From NCBI RefSeq assembly GCF_041714655.1, contig NZ_CP168219.1, forward strand, positions 2,480,001 through 2,544,000: DNA of 64,000 nt, read 5' to 3'. The notes under the pieces were generated by a model, which worked only from the letters and a program-made list of their open reading frames with translations, had not been told where the DNA came from and did not search any database. Source of the stretch: Pseudoroseicyclus_A sp041714655. Lineage in GTDB: Bacteria > Pseudomonadota > Alphaproteobacteria > Rhodobacterales > Rhodobacteraceae. Shown here piece after piece: positions 1 to 6,945 of the stretch (the stretch's first letter is position 1; each line of letters begins with the position of its first letter). Both the position numbers and the translations under genes were made by a program.

Positions 1-1
1 G

Positions 2-910
2 CTCGACGAGCTGCGCATCGTCACGCCGCAGGGCCTCGTCCCCGTCTCCAACTTCGTGGAGCGCCGGGCGGCGCCGAGCGTCGGCGAGATCACGCGGCGG
101 AACGGCATCTACTCGATCAACGTCGCCGCGGGCCTCCTGCCCGGCTACGACACCGCCGCCACCGTGGCCGCGGTGCAGGCCTGGGATGCCGAGCAGGAGT
201 GGCCGGGCGATGTCGACGTCATCTACGGCGGCGCCGAGGAGCAGATGGGGGATGCCAATGCCTTCATCGCGCAGGCCTTCACAGCGGCGATGTTCCTGAT
301 CTTCTTCGTGCTGCTCCTCGAGTACAACAGCTTCTACCAGGTGTTCGTGACGCTCTCGACGGTGCTCATGTCCATCGCCGGGGTGCTTCTCGGCATGGTG
401 GTCACCGGCATGAGCTTCTCGGCGATCATGTCGGGCCTCGGCATCGTGGCCCTGACGGGGATCGTGGTGAAGAACGGCATCGTGCTCATCGACACCTACA
501 ACCACTACCACCGCGACGATAATGTCGACGCCATCACCGCCATGCTCCTGACGGTCGCCCAGCGCATCCGCCCGGTGCTGCTGACCGCGACGGTGACGGC
601 GCTCGGCGTCATCCCGATGGCCTTCAACATCGAGTTCGACTTCATCCGCCGCGAGATCCAGCTCGGCGGCCTCGCCGGGCAGTTCTTCGTGCATCTCTCA
701 GCGGCGCTGGTCTCCGGCCTCTTCATGTCGACGCTGCTGACGCTGATCATGGTGCCGGTCATGATCACCGCGCCGACGGTGATCCGCGGCAAGCTCGCCT
801 CCGTCTGGAGCCGCATCCGGCGCCGCAAGCCGGAGACCGAGCCTGAGCCGGAGGAGGAGGTGCGCCTGACCCCGGCCCACAAGCCGGCGCCACCGCTCGC
901 CGCAGAATAA
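2..910 (+). CDS. RND efflux pump inner-membrane permease, C-terminal part (truncated by window edge)
   Basis: The open frame enters from the left edge, so the start lies outside the window; 302 residues are visible. They match the C-terminal half of AcrB/MexB-type proton-driven exporters: a periplasmic stretch, then several membrane helices from about residue 90, and the family motif GIVVKNGIVLIDTYNH followed by RPVLLTATVTALGVIP. The protein would pump drugs or other amphiphiles across the inner membrane with an adaptor and an outer membrane channel, both probably encoded upstream. The tail after the last helix is short, charged and Pro/Glu-rich. The substrate cannot be told from this fragment. 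Confidence 0.9.
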   Translation, partial: LDELRIVTPQGLVPVSNFVERRAAPSVGEITRRNGIYSINVAAGLLPGYDTAATVAAVQAWDAEQEWPGDVDVIYGGAEEQMGDANAFIAQAFTAAMFLIFFVLLLEYNSFYQVFVTLSTVLMSIAGVLLGMVVTGMSFSAIMSGLGIVALTGIVVKNGIVLIDTYNHYHRDDNVDAITAMLLTVAQRIRPVLLTATVTALGVIPMAFNIEFDFIRREIQLGGLAGQFFVHLSAALVSGLFMSTLLTLIMVPVMITAPTVIRGKLASVWSRIRRRKPETEPEPEEEVRLTPAHKPAPPLAAE

Positions 911-915
911 CACTC

Positions 916-941
916 AAGGGCGCCCCGTCGGGCGCCCTTTT
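916..941. terminator. Intrinsic terminator between convergent genes
   Basis: A 9-bp perfect stem (AAGGGCGCC with GGCGCCCTT, 6-base loop) ends in TTTT on the plus strand and begins with AA on the other. It follows the efflux gene stop at once and lies just before the end of the convergent small gene, so it may serve both strands. Confidence 0.8.
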
Positions 942-949
942 GCTATGCC

Positions 950-1087
950 CTAGGGCGCGTCGGCCGGATCGTCGGGATCGGTGAACGAGCGCGTCTGCGC
1001 CTTCTTGGTCGCCCGATAGCCGAGCCAGGCGCCCAGCGAGAACAGCAGGATGAAGGCGACGATGGCGATGAGAATGTAGAGTTTCAC
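950..1087 (-). CDS. Small single-pass membrane protein, 45 residues, unknown function
   Basis: A GTG start at 1087 is chosen because a strong ribosome binding site (GGAGGGGG) lies about five bases upstream; a longer reading frame continues into the neighbouring promoter region but has no such site. The product has one hydrophobic helix near residues 4-24 (ILIAIVAFILLFSLGAWLGY), then a basic patch (RATKKAQTR) and an acidic, proline-containing end. The positive-inside pattern predicts a cytoplasmic C-terminus. No family is recognised. It is divergent from the Rieske oxygenase gene. Confidence 0.6.
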   Translation of the reverse strand: MKLYILIAIVAFILLFSLGAWLGYRATKKAQTRSFTDPDDPADAP

Positions 1088-1187
1088 GTGGCCCCCTCCG
1101 GCGGCAGAGCGCCGCCTTGCCGGAGTTTGTCTCGACTTCCGCCCCAAAAGAAAAGACCCTTGCCGGGTCAGAGAGCCGGAGGCCCCC

Positions 1188-2324
1188 ATGAAGGACGAGA
1201 TTGCCACGCCCTCCCCCCTCGCCGAGCTGCGCGACGCCCTTGCCGGCCCCTTCGCCGAGGCGCGCGCCATGCCGAAGAGCGTCTATACCTCGCCGGAGTT
1301 CCTGGCGCTGGAGCAGGAGCGGCTCTTCGCCCGCGACTGGGTCTCCGCCGGCCGCGCTTCGCGCCTCAAGGTCCCCGGCGACTACCTGACGCTGGAGGTG
1401 GCGGACGAGCCGGTGATCGTGCTGAGGGACAGGGACGGGGCGCTCCGCGCCATGTCCAACGTCTGCCGGCACCGGATGTCGGTGCTGCTGGAGGGCGAGG
1501 GCAACACCCGAACCATCACCTGCCCCTACCACGCCTGGACCTACAATCTCGATGGCACGCTCCGCGGCGCCCCGGGTATGGGGCTGAACGAGGCCTTCTG
1601 CCGCGGCGACATCGCCCTGCCTCAGATCGCCTGCGAGGAGTGGAAGGGCTGGATCATGCTCTGCCTCGACCCCGCGGCGCCGCCGCCCTCCGAACGGCTC
1701 GGCGCCCTCGATGCCCTCATCGGCCACTACCGGATGGAGGATTACGTCGAGCTCTTCCAGGAGCGCTTCCGCTGGGCGACCAACTGGAAGGTGCTCGGCG
1801 AGAACTTCATGGAAAGCTACCACCTTCCCGCCTGCCACGCCGGCACCATCGGCGGCACGGTCAGCCTCGAGGAGATGACCTGCCCGCCGGGCGAGGAGGG
1901 CTTCAACTACCACTGGATCCTCAAGAACGAGAGCGCGAAACTCGCCCTCGCCCATGAGGCGAACACCTGGCTGGAGGGGGAGGACCGCCGCAAGACCTGG
2001 CTGATCTCGCTCTATCCCTCGCTCTTCATCACGCTCACCCCCGGCTATTTCTGGTATCTATCGCTGACCCCAGTCAGCCCCGGCGAGGTCGACGTGCTCT
2101 ATGGCGGTGGCCTTGCGCCTGAGTTTCTCGGCGAGGCGGAGGCGGAGGAGAATTTCCACGCGCTGAAGACGCTCCTCGACGAGGTGAACCGCGAGGACAA
2201 GGGCTGCACCGAGGCCGTCTACCGCGGCCTCACCTCCCGCCTTGGCAAGCCCGGCCCGCTCAGCCATCTGGAACGCCCCAACTGGGATTTCGCGCAGTAT
2301 ATCCTCAGCCGGCTCGACGCCTGA
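1188..2324 (+). CDS. Rieske non-haem iron oxygenase, alpha subunit (ring-hydroxylating / N-demethylating type)
   Basis: 378 residues. The Rieske cluster ligands are CRH at 93-95 and CPYH at 112-115; the mononuclear iron site is in ENFMESYHLPACH with His212 and His217. The residue that bridges the two centres, normally Asp in ring-hydroxylating dioxygenases, is Glu209 here. A bridging Glu is known from the carnitine oxygenase CntA, so oxidation of a quaternary amine such as a betaine is a reasonable guess, but the substrate is not shown. No reductase or ferredoxin gene is adjacent. The start ATG has GGAGG seven bases upstream. A palindromic repeat follows the stop. Confidence 0.85.
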   Translation: MKDEIATPSPLAELRDALAGPFAEARAMPKSVYTSPEFLALEQERLFARDWVSAGRASRLKVPGDYLTLEVADEPVIVLRDRDGALRAMSNVCRHRMSVLLEGEGNTRTITCPYHAWTYNLDGTLRGAPGMGLNEAFCRGDIALPQIACEEWKGWIMLCLDPAAPPPSERLGALDALIGHYRMEDYVELFQERFRWATNWKVLGENFMESYHLPACHAGTIGGTVSLEEMTCPPGEEGFNYHWILKNESAKLALAHEANTWLEGEDRRKTWLISLYPSLFITLTPGYFWYLSLTPVSPGEVDVLYGGGLAPEFLGEAEAEENFHALKTLLDEVNREDKGCTEAVYRGLTSRLGKPGPLSHLERPNWDFAQYILSRLDA

Positions 2325-2333
2325 GGCCCCCCA

Positions 2334-2420
2334 GTCTTCGCTCCCAGAAAATCCTCGGGGGGTTCGCCATTGGTGCGCCATTGGTTCGAGTACCAATGGC
2401 GACGGGGGCAGGCAGCCCCC
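2334..2420 (+). repeat. Palindromic intergenic repeat, family 1, copy C
   Basis: Shares the flanks GTCTTCGCTCCC, AAAATCCTCGGGGGG and GGGGGCAGGCAGCCCCC with the copies at 23096 and 28695. The central stem here is different: CGCCATTGGT (2376-2385) pairs with ACCAATGGCG (2392-2401) around a six-base loop, and an overlapping outer pairing with TCGCCATTGG is also possible. It sits 9 bases after the Rieske gene stop, in the same gene-end orientation as copies A and B. Confidence 0.75.
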
Positions 2421-2500
2421 GGCCTCTCAGCCAGCGCAACGCCCGCATCTTGCTCCCTCCGCCCCCCCGGGCTATCCGCCACCCCGGAGGGACCTTGCCC

Positions 2501-3802
2501 ATGCCCATCACGCTCACCACGACCGACCCCGATTTCGAGACCGCCTTCACGCAGCTTCTCTCGATGAAGCGCGAGGAGGCGCCGGATGTCGCCGAGGCGG
2601 TCGCCGGCATCATTGCCGATGTCCGCGCCCGGGGCGATGCGGCGCTGATCGAGCTCACCTCGCGCTTCGACCGGCTGGACCTCACGCCCGAGACCTTGCG
2701 CATCTCGCCAGAGGAGATCGCCGCCGCCGTGGCCGAGGTCCCCCCCGAGGAGGCCGAAGCCCTTGCCCTCGCCGCCGAGCGCATCGCCGCCTATCACGAG
2801 CGCCAGCTGCCGGAGGATGCGCGCTTCACCGACGCGGCCGGCGCCACATTAGGCTGGCGCTTCACGCCCATCGAGGCCGCCGGCCTCTACGTGCCGGGCG
2901 GGCTCGCCTCCTACCCCTCCTCCGTCCTGATGAACGCCCTGCCCGCCCGCGTCGCGGGGGTGGAGCGGCTGGCCATCACCGTGCCGGCGCCTGATGGCGT
3001 GCTGAACCCGCTGGTGCTGCTCGCGGCGAAGCTCGCCGGGGTGGACGAGATCTACCGGGTGGGCGGCGCCCAGGCGATTGCCGCCCTCGCCTACGGGACG
3101 GAGACGATCGCCCCCGTCGACAAGATCACCGGGCCCGGCAATGCCTTCGTTGCCGCCGCCAAGCGCGCCGTCTTCGGCAAGGTCGGCATCGACATGATCG
3201 CGGGGCCTTCCGAGATTCTCATCATCGCGGACAAGACGGCGGACCCGGAGTTCCTCGCGCTCGACCTCCTCGCGCAGGCGGAGCATGACGCGAGCGCCCA
3301 GTCGCTGCTCGTCACGCCTTCCGCCGAGCTCGCCGCCGCCGTCGCGGCGGAGGTTGAAAAAGTGCTGCAAACACTGCCCCGTGCCGCGATTGCCGGGGCA
3401 AGCTGGTCGGATTTTGGTGCATTGATCGTCACGCGCGACCTCGCCGAGGCCGCCGCGATCTCAAACCGGGTGGCCCCCGAGCACCTCGAGATCTGCACGG
3501 AGGAGCCCGAGGCGCTCCTCGATCACATCACCCATGCCGGCGCCATCTTCCTCGGGCAATGGACGCCGGAGGCCATCGGCGATTACGTCGGCGGGCCGAA
3601 CCACGTCCTGCCGACGGCGCGCTCGGCGCGGTTCTCCTCCGGGCTCTCGGTCATGGATTTCCTCAAGCGGACGACCATCGCCCGGATGACGCCCGAGGCG
3701 CTGAAGGCCATCGGCCCGGCGGCGGAGGTGCTGGCGCGGGCCGAGGGCCTCCATGCCCATGGCGCCTCCGTCACCGCGCGCCTGCGCAAGCTCAACCTCT
3801 GA
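2501..3802 (+). CDS. hisD: Histidinol dehydrogenase
   Basis: Catalyses the last two oxidations of histidine synthesis, L-histidinol to L-histidine, with NAD and zinc in the cytoplasm. The 433 residues align with the whole family. Zinc ligands Gln259, His262, Asp361 and His420 fall at or next to the E. coli positions; catalytic Glu327-His328 are in APEHLEI, and the signatures GPGNAF and GPSEI are present. The ATG at 2501 is chosen because GGAGGGA lies just upstream; the open frame extends further back only through the upstream repeat. UPF0262 and a phosphatase follow, an order I know from related genomes. Confidence 0.97.
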   Translation: MPITLTTTDPDFETAFTQLLSMKREEAPDVAEAVAGIIADVRARGDAALIELTSRFDRLDLTPETLRISPEEIAAAVAEVPPEEAEALALAAERIAAYHERQLPEDARFTDAAGATLGWRFTPIEAAGLYVPGGLASYPSSVLMNALPARVAGVERLAITVPAPDGVLNPLVLLAAKLAGVDEIYRVGGAQAIAALAYGTETIAPVDKITGPGNAFVAAAKRAVFGKVGIDMIAGPSEILIIADKTADPEFLALDLLAQAEHDASAQSLLVTPSAELAAAVAAEVEKVLQTLPRAAIAGASWSDFGALIVTRDLAEAAAISNRVAPEHLEICTEEPEALLDHITHAGAIFLGQWTPEAIGDYVGGPNHVLPTARSARFSSGLSVMDFLKRTTIARMTPEALKAIGPAAEVLARAEGLHAHGASVTARLRKLNL

Positions 3803-3851
3803 GCTATAGGGGGCTCCCCCCTCACCCTTGCCCAACGGTGCCGCGCAGGGC

Positions 3852-3900
3852 GAGCGCCGGCCCTCACCAGAGCGCCGACCCGCGGGACGGGCCGGCGCTC
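3852..3900. repeat. 12-bp perfect inverted repeat between hisD and the UPF0262 gene
   Basis: GAGCGCCGGCCC at 3852-3863 is exactly complementary to 3889-3900, with a 25-base interior. No T-run follows, so it is not a classical intrinsic terminator. It occupies the middle of the 230-base gap between hisD and the UPF0262 gene. Confidence 0.6.
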
Positions 3901-4032
3901 GTCCTGCGCCGTGCCGGCGCGTATCGGGCGGGGGCGTCGTTCGAGCGTTGCGCCAACGGCGGGCCAAGCCCGCCCCAACTTGTCAGCCCCGGCCCCGGCC
4001 GCTAGGCATCGAAGACATGCCCCGGGGGCCTC

Positions 4033-4509
4033 ATGAGCCGCATCTGTCAGATCGACATCGACGATTCCAACCTGCCGCCTCCGACACCGGAGATAGAGCA
4101 GGAGCGGCGCGTCGCCATCTTCGACCTCCTCGAGGAGAATTCCTTCACCCCGCTCCGCGCCGGCGTCTCCGTGCCCGAAGGCCCCTACCGCCTGTCGCTC
4201 TGCATCCGCGAGCGGCGGCTGGTGATGGACATCGCGGCAGAGGACGGCGCAGAGGTCGGTGCCATCCAGCTCGCCCTCGGCCCCTTCCGGCAGGTGGTGA
4301 AGGATTACGCGCAGATCTGCGAAAGCTATTTCGACGCGGTGAAATCCATGCCCGCCAGCCAGATCGAGACGATCGACATGGCCCGCCGCGGCATCCACAA
4401 CGAGGGCGCGCGCCTCCTGGTCGAGCGGCTGGAGGGCAAAGCCGAGCTCGACATCGACACCGCCCGGCGGCTCTTCACGCTCATCTGCGTTCTCAACGTA
4501 GGCGGGTGA
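4033..4509 (+). CDS. UPF0262 family protein
   Basis: A 158-residue cytoplasmic protein of the UPF0262 family, found in alphaproteobacteria next to hisD; its biochemical role is not known. It has no signal peptide or membrane segment. Recognisable stretches are IDIDDSNLPPPTPEIEQER at the N-terminus, FRQVVKDYAQICESYFDAVK in the middle and a C-terminal RLFTLICVLNVGG. The following phosphatase gene starts six bases after this stop, so the two are probably cotranscribed and may be coupled. Confidence 0.85.
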   Translation: MSRICQIDIDDSNLPPPTPEIEQERRVAIFDLLEENSFTPLRAGVSVPEGPYRLSLCIRERRLVMDIAAEDGAEVGAIQLALGPFRQVVKDYAQICESYFDAVKSMPASQIETIDMARRGIHNEGARLLVERLEGKAELDIDTARRLFTLICVLNVGG

Positions 4510-4514
4510 GCGCG

Positions 4515-4997
4515 ATGGAGGGGCAGACGCGCAAGACCTCCGCCGAGCTGCCCCAGTCCGTGCTCTTCTGCTGCGATCACAACGCCGTCCGCTCGCCCAT
4601 GGCGGAGGGCATCATGAAGAAGTTCTACGGCACGGATTGCTACATCCAGTCCGCCGGGGTGCGCAACGACATGGAGATCGACGGCTTCGCCATCTCCGTC
4701 TGCGCCGAGATCGGCGTTGCGCTCGAGCGGCACCGCTCGCGCAGCTTCGAGGAGATGGTGCAATGGGGCGACGACCTCACCTCCTTCGATCTCATCGTGG
4801 CGCTGACGCCGGCCAGCCACCGCATGGCGCTGGAACTGACCCGCGTCGTGCATCTGGAGATCGAATACTGGCCGATCCTCGACCCCACCGGGCTCGGCGA
4901 GGGCCGCGAGGAGAGGCTTGCCTCCTACCGCAAGACGCGGGACATGATCGCAGAGCGCCTTCAGGCGCGGTTCGGCCCGCCCCGCAACCCCTCATGA
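4515..4997 (+). CDS. Low-molecular-weight protein tyrosine phosphatase family protein
   Basis: 160 residues. The family signature CX5R(S) is present as CDHNAVRS (Cys20, Arg26) near the N-terminus after a hydrophobic strand, and the general-acid Asp-Pro pair is at 123-124 (ILDPTG). The fold is shared by tyrosine phosphatases and thioredoxin-linked arsenate reductases. Asp-Pro and the lack of extra redox cysteines in the usual arsenate reductase positions favour a phosphatase. The ATG lies six bases after the UPF0262 stop. Substrate unknown; the position behind hisD is conserved in relatives as far as I know. Confidence 0.85.
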   Translation: MEGQTRKTSAELPQSVLFCCDHNAVRSPMAEGIMKKFYGTDCYIQSAGVRNDMEIDGFAISVCAEIGVALERHRSRSFEEMVQWGDDLTSFDLIVALTPASHRMALELTRVVHLEIEYWPILDPTGLGEGREERLASYRKTRDMIAERLQARFGPPRNPS

Positions 4998-5007
4998 CGG
5001 AGCTCCC

Positions 5008-5412
5008 ATGCGCGAGACCACCGAAGCCCTGATCGCGGCCTATTACGAGGCCTTCAACGCCAAGGACACCGGCGCCATGCTGGCCCTCGTGTCGGAGGAT
5101 GTGGCCCACCACGTCAACGAGGGGCAGGTTCGCACCGGGCGCGCGCTCTTCGCGGAGTTCTGCGACCACATGAGCCGCAGCTATGACGAGCGGCTGACCG
5201 AGATGGTCATCTTCGCGACGCCCGACGGCTCCCGCGCCGCCGCCGAGTTCATGGTGAACGGCACCTATCTGGAGACGGACCCGGGCCTGCCCGAGGCAAA
5301 CGGTCAGGGCTATCGCCTGCCGGGCGGCGCCTTCTTCAACGTGGCCGAGGGCAAGATCAGCCGCGTCACCACCTATTACAACCTGGCCGACTGGGTCGCG
5401 CAGGTCTCGTGA
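5008..5412 (+). CDS. NTF2-like (SnoaL / ketosteroid-isomerase-related) protein
   Basis: 134 residues with the cone-shaped NTF2-like fold: an N-terminal helix pair (LIAAYYEAFNAKDTGAMLAL), SEDVAHHVN and a C-terminal strand pair (GGAFFNVAEGKISRVTTYYN). Proteins of this kind bind or isomerise small ligands in the pocket, but no catalytic residue set identifies a reaction. The stop overlaps the GTG start of the next gene (GTGA), so this gene, the acetyltransferase and the nitrilase-like gene form one transcription unit. Confidence 0.8.
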   Translation: MRETTEALIAAYYEAFNAKDTGAMLALVSEDVAHHVNEGQVRTGRALFAEFCDHMSRSYDERLTEMVIFATPDGSRAAAEFMVNGTYLETDPGLPEANGQGYRLPGGAFFNVAEGKISRVTTYYNLADWVAQVS

Positions 5413-5990
5413 GCCTCCGCTTCGAGACCCTGACGGGCGCGGAGGTCGAGGCGCGGCTCGATGCGCTCGCGGCGCTGCGCATCGAGGTGTTCCGCGACTG
5501 GCCCTATCTCTACGACGGCGATCTCGCCTACGAGCGGCGCTACATGGCGAGCTATCAGGGCAGCCCCCGCGCCATACTCGTGGGCGCCTTCGCCGGCGAG
5601 GCGCTGGTCGGCGCCGCCACCGGCACGCCGATGGAGGATCATGCGGAGGATTTCGCCGCCGCCTTCGCCGGGCGGGACCTGACCGAGATCTTCTACTGCG
5701 CCGAATCGGTGCTCCTGCCGGAGCATCGCGGCCAGGGCGCCGGCCATGCCTTCTTCGACGCGCGCGAGGCCCATGCGCGGGCGCTCGGGCGCCGCTATTC
5801 CGCCTTCTGCGCGGTGGAGCGGCCCGCCGATCATCCGCTCCGGCCCGAGGGCTACCGGCCGCTCGATCCCTTCTGGCGGGCGCGGGGCTATGCGCCGCTC
5901 CCCGGCGCCGCGGCGACCTTCCACTGGAAGGATGTGGATAAGGCGGCGGAGACGGACCACCGGCTGCACGTCTGGATGAAGTCACTCTAG
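5409..5990 (+). CDS. GNAT family N-acetyltransferase
   Basis: 193 residues. The acetyl-CoA pyrophosphate loop is recognisable as LLPEHRGQGAGHAFFD, followed by a helix rich in Ala and Arg; the preceding strand IFYCAESVLL is the usual beta-4. The start is a GTG overlapping the previous stop by four bases, which implies translational coupling. Acceptor substrate unknown. It lies between an NTF2-like protein and an amidohydrolase of the nitrilase superfamily, which suggests a shared small-molecule pathway, but this is inference. Confidence 0.85.
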   Translation: MSLRFETLTGAEVEARLDALAALRIEVFRDWPYLYDGDLAYERRYMASYQGSPRAILVGAFAGEALVGAATGTPMEDHAEDFAAAFAGRDLTEIFYCAESVLLPEHRGQGAGHAFFDAREAHARALGRRYSAFCAVERPADHPLRPEGYRPLDPFWRARGYAPLPGAAATFHWKDVDKAAETDHRLHVWMKSL

Positions 5991-5999
5991 GGGCACGAG

Positions 6000-6875
6000 A
6001 TGAAGATCGCGGTATCGGGATATGCGCCGGAATGGCGGGAGAGCTGGGCGGCGCTGGAGGATCACCTCGACGCCCATGTGGCCGAGGCGGCGGGCGCGGG
6101 GGCGGAGCTGCTCGTCTATCCCGAATACGGCGGCATCGCCTCGGCCCTGATCGGGGCGCGGCAGGACGCCACGGCGGCGGACTGGGCCGCCCGGCTTGCC
6201 GAGACGGCCGAGGATTGGGCCGCGCTCAACCGGCGGCTGGCCGCGGCGCATGGGGTGCATATCCTCGCCGGGTCCACCTGTGCGGAGGCCGCGGGCGGCC
6301 TCGTCAACCGCACCTGGCTCTGCACGCCCGAGGGCACGGCCGGCGTCTATGACAAGGCAATCCTGACGCCCTACGAGCGGCAGGAGATGGGGCTGATCCC
6401 GGGCGAGGCGCTCCCCGTCTTCGACACGGCGCTCGGCCGGATCGGGGTGCTCATCTGCTATGACAGCGAATTCCCCCTCCTCGCCCGGGCGATGGTGGAG
6501 GCGGGGGCGGAGCTGCTGCTCGTCCCGTCCTATACCGACCTCCCCGCCGGGGCGACGCGGGTGCGGCAATCCTGCCGTGCGCGGGCGATCGAGCAACAAT
6601 GCCTCATCGTCAACGCGCCGCTCCTCGGCACCTGCCCCTCCTGCGAGCTCTATGACCTGGGCCGGGGCATCCCCGCCCTCTTCGGCCCGCCCGACAAGGG
6701 CCAGCCGCCCTCCGGCATCCTCGCCGAGGCGGCGGACGAGACGCCCGGCTGGCTGATCGCCGAGGCGGACCCGGCGGCCATCGCCGCACCGCGCCTCACC
6801 GGCGAGGTCGGCAACCATGCCCACTGGCCGGAACAGGCGCGCTTCGGGGCCGCGCGCATCGTGACGCCAGGCTGA
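6000..6875 (+). CDS. Carbon-nitrogen hydrolase, nitrilase superfamily
   Basis: 291 residues. The Glu-Lys-Cys triad of the superfamily is complete: Glu42 in LLVYPEYGG, Lys119 in YDKAILTPYERQEMG and Cys153 in VLICYDSEFP. Such enzymes hydrolyse amides or nitriles, or condense amides, in the cytoplasm; the branch cannot be fixed from sequence alone. The start ATG is ten bases after the acetyltransferase stop. A strong hairpin after the gene ends the unit. Confidence 0.9.
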   Translation: MKIAVSGYAPEWRESWAALEDHLDAHVAEAAGAGAELLVYPEYGGIASALIGARQDATAADWAARLAETAEDWAALNRRLAAAHGVHILAGSTCAEAAGGLVNRTWLCTPEGTAGVYDKAILTPYERQEMGLIPGEALPVFDTALGRIGVLICYDSEFPLLARAMVEAGAELLLVPSYTDLPAGATRVRQSCRARAIEQQCLIVNAPLLGTCPSCELYDLGRGIPALFGPPDKGQPPSGILAEAADETPGWLIAEADPAAIAAPRLTGEVGNHAHWPEQARFGAARIVTPG

Positions 6876-6884
6876 GCCCCCCAA

Positions 6885-6918
6885 GCGAAACGGGCCGCCC
6901 GAAGGCGGCCCGCTTGCA
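6885..6918. terminator. Terminator between convergent genes
   Basis: GGGCCGCC (6892-6899), loop CGAA, GGCGGCCC (6904-6911). Read on the minus strand the stem is followed by GTTTCGCTT, a moderately T-rich tail, so it best suits the minus-strand acidic repeat protein, but it also closes the plus-strand operon. Confidence 0.7.
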
Positions 6919-6945
6919 GTGCTTTCCTCAGAGAGGGGGCGGAGC

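Noticed and set aside
2376..2401. GGTTCGAG in a hairpin, reminiscent of a tRNA T-arm
   Set aside because: No acceptor or anticodon arms or CCA end; the same sequence occurs in repeat D at 42681-42754 as part of a simple hairpin.
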